Shown one piece after another: positions 57,941 to 64,000 of a stretch of 64,000 nt of DNA (positions are counted from its first letter, which is position 1; every line of letters begins with the position of its first letter). The stretch is from NCBI GenBank assembly GCA_016783135.1, contig JADHXC010000002.1, forward strand, positions 23,071 through 87,070, read 5' to 3'. Source of the stretch: Dehalococcoidales bacterium. Its GTDB lineage: Bacteria > Chloroflexota > Dehalococcoidia > Dehalococcoidales > Fen-1064. The position numbers and the translations under genes were made by a program. The notes under the pieces are model-generated. The model saw only the letters and a program-made list of their open reading frames with translations, searched no databases and was not told where the DNA came from.

Positions 57941-59167
57941 ATGTCCACCATGACCCTGATGCACATTGACCTCGATGCCTTCTTTGTCTCCGTGGAGCAG
58001 GTGCTCAACCCGGAACTGAAGGGCAAGCCGGTGGTCGTCGGTGGGCGGCCGGACCGGAGGGGCGTGGTCGCCGCCGCCTCGTACGAGGCACGCGCCTACG
58101 GTCTGCACTCCGCCATGCCGCTGGCCACTGCCGTACGCCTCTGTCCCCAGGCTATCTTCATCGAAGGCAGCTTCCCCCGGTACCGGCAGGCCTCCGGTAA
58201 GTTCATGGCCATTCTGGCCGACTTCTCTCCCTTCCTGGAGCCGCTGGGACTGGATGAGGCCTTTCTGGACGTCACCGGCTTCGAGTCGCTCTACGGCTCC
58301 ATTCACCGTATGGCGCTGGCAATCAAGCAGCGGGTCAGGGAAGAGCAGGGACTGTGTGCCTCGATAGGCGTCGCCGGCTGCAAGGTGGTCGCCAAGGTCG
58401 CCTCCGACCTCTCCAAGCCGGACGGTCTCATCGAGGTTCCGGCAGGAGAGGAGAGGACTTTCCTGACACCTCTGGCTATTGACAAGCTGCCCGGAATCGG
58501 TAAGAGAACAGAACAGAGATTGAGGGGCATCGGAGTGAAGACCATAGGTGAGCTATCACTTGTGCCCCTGAAAGCCCTGAAAAGCCATTTTGGTGCGTCT
58601 GGTGAGGTACTACACCGCCATTCGAACGGAATCGATAGCCGCAAAGTGTCACCACCGGGCGAGGCGAAGTCCATCAGCCGGGAGACCACTTTCGACAAGG
58701 ACCTCTCGGAGCGGCCGATGCTGGAAGCAACCCTGCGCTATCTCAGCGAAAGGGTTGGCAGCGACCTGCGTCATCGTGGCAAGCAGGCGAAGTGCGTGAC
58801 CCTGAAACTGCGCTACGCTGATTTCACCACCATTACGCGCAGTTACACCCTATCACAGACTACCGACACCGACCAGACGATATTCGATACCGGCGTCCAG
58901 CTGATGCGGAAGGCCCTCGCTGCGGAAAGTCAACCGATACGCCTCATCGGCATCGGGGTGTCAAGCCTGGCGGAACCGAGCCGTCAACTGTTGCTGCTGG
59001 AGCCTTCCGGCAAGAGGCAGGAGCAGTTGGACCGGGCCATCGACCGCATCCGGGACAGGTACGGCTTCAGCGCCATCCAGACCGGCCGCACCCTGCGCCT
59101 GAGAGACATCTTCCCCCCGGATGACGGCGGAGACTATACCCTGCAGACGCCGGGGCTTTCCAGGTAA
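57941..59167 (+). CDS. dinB: DNA polymerase IV
   Basis: 408-residue Y-family translesion polymerase. Active-site carboxylates are in MHIDLDAFFVSVEQ and EPLGLDEAFLDVTG; the steric-gate/fingers segment VVAAASYEARAYGLHSAMP and the helix-hairpin-helix LPGIGKRTEQRLRGIGVKTIGEL follow, and the little-finger domain is complete. The C-terminus lacks an obvious beta-clamp-binding peptide but ends a little after the little finger. The ATG may be the first of three closely spaced starts. Confidence 0.95.
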   Translation: MSTMTLMHIDLDAFFVSVEQVLNPELKGKPVVVGGRPDRRGVVAAASYEARAYGLHSAMPLATAVRLCPQAIFIEGSFPRYRQASGKFMAILADFSPFLEPLGLDEAFLDVTGFESLYGSIHRMALAIKQRVREEQGLCASIGVAGCKVVAKVASDLSKPDGLIEVPAGEERTFLTPLAIDKLPGIGKRTEQRLRGIGVKTIGELSLVPLKALKSHFGASGEVLHRHSNGIDSRKVSPPGEAKSISRETTFDKDLSERPMLEATLRYLSERVGSDLRHRGKQAKCVTLKLRYADFTTITRSYTLSQTTDTDQTIFDTGVQLMRKALAAESQPIRLIGIGVSSLAEPSRQLLLLEPSGKRQEQLDRAIDRIRDRYGFSAIQTGRTLRLRDIFPPDDGGDYTLQTPGLSR

Positions 59168-59183
59168 CTCCAACACAGTAGAC

Positions 59184-59213
59184 TTGCCATCTCTATCCAC
59201 CCTCCCTTATAAT
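59184..59213 (+). promoter_or_regulatory. Promoter of the Lin0512-type gene
   Basis: TTGCCA (59184-59189), 18-base spacer, TATAAT (59208-59213), 27 bases before the ATG with CAGGAG between. Confidence 0.55.
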
Positions 59214-59240
59214 AGACTCCATCTGCCTCAGGAGTATGTC

Positions 59241-59624
59241 ATGAACAGGAAACGTTTCATTATCGAGATGGGCACCGGGGTCGACCAGCACGGCCAGGAC
59301 ATGACCGAGGCGGCCACCAGGGCGATCAAGGACGCCGTCGCCCGTGTCTGCCTCATCGGCCTGCTGGAGCTGGTGGAGTTGAAAGACCTCGACGGCATGC
59401 TCGTTGAGGTACTCGTTGCCTGTCCCCGCCCTGCAGATGTGGATACCGATGAAGTCCTCAAGGCCCTGCCCTTCGGCCGGAAGGAAATAAAGGTGGTAGA
59501 GGGCGGCATGATTGTGCACGGGCACCAGGCCGCAAGTATGGGAGATAAATCAGACGAAATCATCGTGGCCAACGCAGCCGTCACGGTATGCGTTGATGCT
59601 GACAGGGCCGTCATAAGGAGCTAG
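59241..59624 (+). CDS. Lin0512-family protein
   Basis: 127-residue protein of the Lin0512 (conserved hypothetical) family: RFIIEMGTGVDQHGQDMTEAATRAIKDAV, then KDLDGMLVEVLVACPRPADVDTDEVLKALPFG and GMIVHGHQAASMGDKSDEIIVANAAVTVCVD. The family is of unknown function, small and soluble, probably a trimer-like alpha/beta fold. The track start (59121) is rejected in favour of ATG 59241, which has CAGGAG upstream and its own promoter. It is followed by ilvE. Confidence 0.83.
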   Translation: MNRKRFIIEMGTGVDQHGQDMTEAATRAIKDAVARVCLIGLLELVELKDLDGMLVEVLVACPRPADVDTDEVLKALPFGRKEIKVVEGGMIVHGHQAASMGDKSDEIIVANAAVTVCVDADRAVIRS

Positions 59625-59658
59625 TTCAGCCCAGCCACAGGAGAGGAGGCCGGTAAAG

Positions 59659-60579
59659 ATGCCATCATATGCCTATTTCCATAACCGGATTGTACCCCTG
59701 GAAGAAGCCAGGCTCAGTGTCATGACGAACTTTATGCACTACGGCACGGGCGTCTTCGAGGGCATCCGGGGCAACTGGAACAGCGACCACAAGCAGATAT
59801 ACCTGTTCCGCCTCAAGGAGCATTACCAGCGGATGCTGAACGGCTGTCATCTACTGAATATCGAGCTGCCCCACACCCTGGAGGACCTCTGCCGGATGAC
59901 CGTGGAGGTTGTCGTGAAGTGCGGGTTCGAGGAGGATGTCTACGTCCGTCCCCTCGCCTACAAAAGTGGCGAGGGAACCACCCAGGCCATGGGCGTGCGC
60001 CTCCATAATCTGGACAGTGATTTCCTGATGTTCTCCTTCCCCTGGGGACGCTACCTGGACACCGACCGGGCGAGGTGCTGCGTCTCTTCATGGCGGTTCC
60101 CCGGTGAGGTACCACGCGCCAAGCTTACCGGCCTCTACGTGACCAACGCCGCCGCCAAGACCGAGGCCATTGAGAACGGTTTCGACGAGGCCATCATGTT
60201 GACGCCGAATGGACACGTCGCCGAGGGTAGCGGAGAGAACCTCTTCCTGGTAATCGATGGCAAGCTGGTAACACCGCCCGGCTCGGATGGCATACTGATT
60301 GGCATCACACGGGACGCTGCCATCACCCTGGCCAGGGAGGAACTGGGCATCGGGACAATAGAGAGGCATATCGCTCGCAATGAGCTCTACACTGCCGACG
60401 AGTGCTTCCTGACCGGCACCGCTGCCCACATCACCCCCGTCGCCGAAATAGACCGCCGCAAGGTTGCCGACGGCGAAATCGGCAAGGTGACGGCAAAGCT
60501 GCAGGAGCTCTACCACGACGTTATCCTGAGCAACAATCCGAAGTACGCCGGCTGGTGCACGCCGGTATACAAGAAGTAG
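59659..60579 (+). CDS. ilvE: Branched-chain amino acid aminotransferase
   Basis: 306-residue class IV PLP aminotransferase for the last step of Val, Leu and Ile synthesis. SVMTNFMHYGTGVFEGIRG is the N-terminal signature; the PLP lysine lies in PRAKLTGLYVTN; the family pattern E-x-GFDEAIMLTPNGHVAEGSGENLFLV is intact, with GILIGITRDAAI and TAAHITPVAEID at the end. GAGGAGGCC precedes the ATG. Other ilv genes are not adjacent. Confidence 0.94.
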   Translation: MPSYAYFHNRIVPLEEARLSVMTNFMHYGTGVFEGIRGNWNSDHKQIYLFRLKEHYQRMLNGCHLLNIELPHTLEDLCRMTVEVVVKCGFEEDVYVRPLAYKSGEGTTQAMGVRLHNLDSDFLMFSFPWGRYLDTDRARCCVSSWRFPGEVPRAKLTGLYVTNAAAKTEAIENGFDEAIMLTPNGHVAEGSGENLFLVIDGKLVTPPGSDGILIGITRDAAITLAREELGIGTIERHIARNELYTADECFLTGTAAHITPVAEIDRRKVADGEIGKVTAKLQELYHDVILSNNPKYAGWCTPVYKK

Positions 60580-60600
60580 ATTCTACCCCCGGAGGCCCGC

Positions 60601-61233
60601 ATGATAGTAAATGAGTTTGTAACCGGCGTGGTTGTATTCCTCATCGGTTACCTGCTGGGCTCAATGCCCTCGGCGTACATCTTCACCCGGATGTCCAGCG
60701 GCAAGGATATCCGGAAGCTGGGCGGGGGGAACGTCGGCGGGCTGAACACCTTCCGTGAAGTGGGCGCTCTGCCGGCCATAGCCGTCGGTATCATAGACTT
60801 CGGCAAGGGGGCAGCAGCGGTGGCAATTGCCCACTGGTTGCTGAAGGTAGACCCGGTCTACGTCTTCCTGGCGGCGGGGGCGGCAGTGGTGGGTCACAAC
60901 TGGATGGTCTGGCTGAGATTCAGCGGCGGCAAGGGCATGGGAGCCACAGTAGGTGCCCTGGCAGTCCTGATGCCGGTCTACGGTTACCTGACCGGGCTGT
61001 GGGTTCTACTCGGCATAATTGCTGTGCCATTTGCAATCACCCGCAATGTCGCCCTGTCCATGGGAATCGGCCTGGTGGCCCTGCCCTTTATTGCGTGGCT
61101 GGGGACACATTCGGGCATGTTTGTCATCTGGTCGGTGATTGTGGGGCTGATTATTGCGGCAAAGTTTGCGCCCACGGCACTGGGGGTTATATCTCGGAGT
61201 ACGGGGGTCAAGGACTTCATCCGCGGACGTTAG
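60601..61233 (+). CDS. plsY: Glycerol-3-phosphate acyltransferase PlsY
   Basis: 210-residue membrane acyltransferase making lysophosphatidic acid from acyl-phosphate. The three cytoplasmic motifs appear as GSMPSAYIFTRM, a glycine-rich GGGNVGGLNTFR (usually GSGNxGATNxxR) and GHNWMVWLRFSGGKGMGA. The second motif deviates at several positions, so substrate binding may differ. It starts 21 bases after ilvE. Confidence 0.88.
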   Translation: MIVNEFVTGVVVFLIGYLLGSMPSAYIFTRMSSGKDIRKLGGGNVGGLNTFREVGALPAIAVGIIDFGKGAAAVAIAHWLLKVDPVYVFLAAGAAVVGHNWMVWLRFSGGKGMGATVGALAVLMPVYGYLTGLWVLLGIIAVPFAITRNVALSMGIGLVALPFIAWLGTHSGMFVIWSVIVGLIIAAKFAPTALGVISRSTGVKDFIRGR

Positions 61234-61242
61234 GCCGACGGG

Positions 61243-61854
61243 CTAGCCGGACGGTTGCTGGCCGACGAGGTTCCCCTGCAACGACCTCAACAGGCATATA
61301 ATCTGGCTGCTCTCTTCAAGCATGGTAGTGCAGTTGTAGGCGTCTTCAAGTAGTTGTCCGACGGCAAAACTACCATGGCCGTGCACCACCGCCACCAGAT
61401 GTTCATTAAGGGCATCGGCAATTGTTTCGGCAAGCTCCCCGGGTTTGACCACCATGTTCCAGCCCAGTACAGGAACCCGGCCCACCACTTCAAGGCCCTC
61501 GGCGCTATTGGGGACAATCTCAGTGGTCGTGAGTGATAGGGCGACGGCATAGGGCGGGTGGGCGTGGATAATCGCCTGCGCCGGGGTTGCCTGGTAGATG
61601 GCACGGTGAACGGCCAGTTCGGACGAAGCCAATGGTGTCGAACGGTCATTCTTACTGACACCGGTCTCAATCAGATCGTGTTCCTGGAGACAACCGAGCA
61701 TGGCACCACGACGGGTGATAAGGATGCGGTTCCTCAACCTGATACTAAGGTTGCCAGTATGGGAGGCGACAATCCCCCTGATAAACAGGTCACGTCCTAC
61801 GCTCTGGAACTGAGTCAGCATCTCTACTTCCTGAATTAACGCCGATTCCCGCAC
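61243..61854 (-). CDS. Class II aldolase/adducin-family protein
   Basis: 203-residue zinc aldolase like L-fuculose-phosphate aldolase. The metal ligands are in AIIHAHPPYAVALS and AVVHGHGSFAVG; GNLSIRLRNRILITRRG is the N-terminal phosphate-binding region. The C-terminal tail is short. Alternative start at M12 is possible. It converges with plsY, with nine bases between stops. Natural substrate unknown. Confidence 0.87.
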   Translation of the reverse strand: MRESALIQEVEMLTQFQSVGRDLFIRGIVASHTGNLSIRLRNRILITRRGAMLGCLQEHDLIETGVSKNDRSTPLASSELAVHRAIYQATPAQAIIHAHPPYAVALSLTTTEIVPNSAEGLEVVGRVPVLGWNMVVKPGELAETIADALNEHLVAVVHGHGSFAVGQLLEDAYNCTTMLEESSQIICLLRSLQGNLVGQQPSG

Positions 61855-62010
61855 CGCCCAATCAGACTACGGGTAGCAGGAACTACGCCTGACGAGGCTC
61901 ATCATGCGTAATGTACACCCGTCAACGAAGGAATGTCAAACCGAAAGAAAGCACCGGACTGAAGCCGCCTGCGGTACAATGCTAAGTAATAAGCGCTAAG
62001 GCTACAGATG

Positions 62011-62079
62011 TCATTCTGAACGAATTGAAGAAGCTCTCTTGTTGCGACAGAAAGTTGCGCTTCGTTCTGTTCAGAATGA
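62011..62079. repeat. Inverted-repeat element of the TGTCATTCTGA type
   Basis: TCATTCTGAACGAA at the left and TTCGTTCTGTTCAGAATGA at the right form an imperfect long hairpin. A related unpaired copy lies at 29313. It occupies the gap between the aldolase gene and rpsT. Confidence 0.5.
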
Positions 62080-62115
62080 CCTGGTATACCTGTGCGCCGC
62101 GGGACCGGCTACCGG

Positions 62116-62403
62116 CTATGCGTCGGTTTCCTGCCCGCCGGCCAGAGCCTGGTTCAGCTTTTTCACGAGGCGCGCTTTCCGCCGGGCAGCGTTGTTAGAA
62201 TGGATGACGCCCTTGGTCACAGCTTTGTCCAGGGAGAAGATGGCAACAGCCACAGCTTCCCGGGCGGCCTCAAACTCTCCGGTGACGATAAGCCGTCCCG
62301 CCCGGACAACATTGCTCCGGCATTGGGTGCGGACCGACCTGTTGCGCTGGCGCCGCTCTTCACTCACGCGCACGTGTCTCTTGGCTGACTTGGTGATGGG
62401 CAA
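62116..62403 (-). CDS. rpsT: Small ribosomal subunit protein bS20, TTG start
   Basis: 95-residue lysine/arginine-rich protein starting PITKSAKRHVRVSEERRQRNRSVRTQCRS, with GVIHSNNAARRKARLVKKLNQAL at the end, as in bacterial S20. The start codon is TTG, five bases after GAGGAGGTAGAGA; rare starts are known to tune S20 expression in other bacteria. The C-terminal few residues are unusual for the family but short. Confidence 0.92.
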   Translation of the reverse strand: MPITKSAKRHVRVSEERRQRNRSVRTQCRSNVVRAGRLIVTGEFEAAREAVAVAIFSLDKAVTKGVIHSNNAARRKARLVKKLNQALAGGQETDA

Positions 62404-62523
62404 TCTCTACCTCCTCGCTCCTTTGGTTCAACACTTTCCCGATTACGCAGGCCTGCTCTGATATCAGACCTGACCTGGCATCAGGGGTATTTTTCAATGG
62501 TACTCTCCGGTTGTGGCAGCATT

Positions 62524-64000
62524 TCAGGTCGGTGGGCTGGTCTCAACAACGCTACCTTCGCCTACACGGGTGATATTCAAAACGCCCCGGATTCTCTCAG
62601 CCCTGGACAGGAGCTTGCTCAACTGCGGCAGGTTTCCTATCTCCACGGTAAGGAATATTGAAATCGTCTGGTCTTCGTTGTAGACCAGGTTCACGGCAAC
62701 GATGTTGACCTTCTCCTCGGCGACCAGGGTACTGATATCGCGCATCAGCCCTACTCTATCCCAGGCGTCCACCCTGATCTTGACCGGGTGCAGCACACTG
62801 ACCTTGCCCCATTCCACCGGGACCATTCGCTCTTTTTCCTCTTCATTGATGATGTTGCTGCAGTCCTTGCGGTGAACCGTCACACCCCGGCTCCGCGTGA
62901 TATAGCCGATAATTTCGTCGCCGGGCAGGGGATGGCAGCACTGCGCCAGATTGGTGAGCATATCGCCCGCGCCCAGGACATTGACCTCAGAGTCCGTGCT
63001 CTTTGGCCGTGCCGCCTCGATGACCTTTGGCTCCTCTTCCTCCGCGGCCAGCTTGGCGGTAATCTGGTGAAGGTTAATCCCCCCATAACCGATGGAGTTG
63101 TAGAACTCGTCCAGGGTATCGTATTTGAATAGCGCCGCCAGGTTCTCGCGTTCGCTGAACTTCATACCCAGCTGCCTCATCAACTTTTCCAGAAGCTCCC
63201 GGCCCCGCTCTACATTTTCCGTCCGCTCCCGCTTCTTGAACCACTGCCGTATCTTCTCCCGGGCGTGAGAAGTCTTGATGTAGCCCAGGTGAGAGTTCAG
63301 CCAGTCACGGCTCGGACCGCGGTCTAATTTGGCTGCGAGGACCTGGACGATATCACCGTTGTTGAGTTCGTAGTTCAGCGGCACCATCCGCCCGTTCACC
63401 TTGGCGCCAATGCAGCGGTGTCCGAGGTCCGTGTGAACACGGTAGGCAAAATCAAGAGGGGTAGAGCCCCTGGGCAGGTCCTTGATTTCCCCCTTGGGCG
63501 TATAGACAAAGACCTGGTCACTGAATACGTCTGTCCTGACCGACTCCAGGAACTCCTCTGCGCCGTGCAACTCGCGGTGCCACTCAATCAACTGGCGCAG
63601 CCAGCCGACGCCATCCTCGACACCACCATCCGGCTTGCCGCCCTCCTTATAATGCCAGTGAACCGCCACCCCATATTCGGAAACGTGGTGCATTTCATGG
63701 GTGCGTATCTGTACCTCCAGAGAGGTGGTACCGTGACATATCACCGTGGTGTGCAGGGACTGGTATCCATTCGTTTTGGGAGTAGCTATGTAGTCGTTGA
63801 ACTGGTCGGGCAGTGGGTGCCACAGGGCATGGACAATACCCAGGACAGTGTAGCAGTCATTCACCGTGTCCACCAGCACCCGAAGTGCCAGCAGGTCATG
63901 AATATCATCGAAGTCCTTGCCAAGTGCAGCGTACCGCTCTATTTTGCGGTGTATGCTGTAGAGGTGCTTGGGTCTACCAAACACCTCAGCCTTCAGGCCC
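62524..64000 (-). CDS. relA: RelA/SpoT (p)ppGpp synthetase, partial (N-terminus outside window)
   Basis: The last 491 residues are seen. The synthetase domain (KHLYSIHRKIERYAALGKDFDDIHDLLALRVLV, YIATPKTNGYQSLHTTV), TGS domain (VFVYTPKGEIKDLPRGSTPLDFAYRVHTDLGHRC), helical domain, the CCHPLPGDEIIGYITRSRG region and a C-terminal ACT domain are complete. The reading frame is open to the window's last base, so the HD hydrolase domain would lie further. The track GTG start at 63984 is internal. It links to stringent-response control, as does the DksA-like protein. Confidence 0.95.
   Translation of the reverse strand, partial: GLKAEVFGRPKHLYSIHRKIERYAALGKDFDDIHDLLALRVLVDTVNDCYTVLGIVHALWHPLPDQFNDYIATPKTNGYQSLHTTVICHGTTSLEVQIRTHEMHHVSEYGVAVHWHYKEGGKPDGGVEDGVGWLRQLIEWHRELHGAEEFLESVRTDVFSDQVFVYTPKGEIKDLPRGSTPLDFAYRVHTDLGHRCIGAKVNGRMVPLNYELNNGDIVQVLAAKLDRGPSRDWLNSHLGYIKTSHAREKIRQWFKKRERTENVERGRELLEKLMRQLGMKFSERENLAALFKYDTLDEFYNSIGYGGINLHQITAKLAAEEEEPKVIEAARPKSTDSEVNVLGAGDMLTNLAQCCHPLPGDEIIGYITRSRGVTVHRKDCSNIINEEEKERMVPVEWGKVSVLHPVKIRVDAWDRVGLMRDISTLVAEEKVNIVAVNLVYNEDQTISIFLTVEIGNLPQLSKLLSRAERIRGVLNITRVGEGSVVETSPPT

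Overview
The window reads as a chromosomal segment of a moderately GC-rich bacterium. The mix suggests Chloroflexota, most likely a Dehalococcoidia-like lineage from an anoxic or subsurface habitat. This is an inference from content: paired PAC2 proteins, an ArsA/Get3-type ATPase, archaeal-type PurO-like and KamA proteins, stand-alone CoA-transferase/dehydrogenase/cyclase genes, and frequent GTG/TTG starts. No rRNA or other phylogenetic marker was available to prove it. No intact tRNA, rRNA or CRISPR array was found.

Layout. 1-7268: a Zn-ribbon microprotein, then a tightly overlapping operon of a lysine 2,3-aminomutase-like radical SAM enzyme, two D-Ala-D-Ala-ligase-like ATP-grasp enzymes and a GNAT acetyltransferase. 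A MarC-type membrane protein, a truncated GNAT and a GNAT-histone-deacetylase fusion follow, closed by a terminator. 7270-9880: a lower-GC scar holding one surface repeat protein, a TnpB tail, repeated NIPM(F/L)V-W peptide tails and the 3' half of a tRNA-Arg(CCT). 9880-29240: core and housekeeping genes (polA, mutM, trmO, gltX, rluD, lspA, a DksA/TraR-type protein, AlkD, DUF502) mixed with transporters and small membrane proteins. 29516-35960: an unknown protein, two PAC2 proteins, an alpha/beta hydrolase, recN and a cyclase, with two MITE-like elements. 35972-41156: two divergent ABC-2 export systems. 41205-47351: CoA-ester catabolism genes (CoA-transferase A/B, 3-hydroxyacyl-CoA dehydrogenase, cyclase), a PurO-like protein, a GH43-like propeller protein, three gene relics and a third MITE. 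47423-52200: a potassium-uptake cluster. 52304-64000: comEA-comEC, nitroreductase, thiolase, dinB, ilvE, plsY, an aldolase, rpsT and the C-terminal three quarters of relA/spoT, which runs off the window.

The strongest candidate for an undescribed system is the 674-4449 operon (possibly to 7081). The aminomutase keeps both aspartates that bind the lysine side chain, so the cluster probably makes beta-lysine. It would then ligate it twice and acetylate it, with a nearby HDAC-type deacetylase as a possible counterpart. The second theme is a MITE-like repeat family with TAGCAGGGTGNTGAAAAA termini. Its ends sit exactly on the stop codons of two genes and beside a gene relic, so it seems to have trimmed coding sequences here.

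Regulation visible in the sequence: many 17-bp-spaced sigma70-like promoters, two genes (polA, dinB) with a -10 box abutting the ATG (probable leaderless mRNAs), several start codons decided by ribosome binding sites (GTG, TTG, and an apparent ATT for comEA), and operator-like palindromes upstream of an ABC exporter and an SDR gene.
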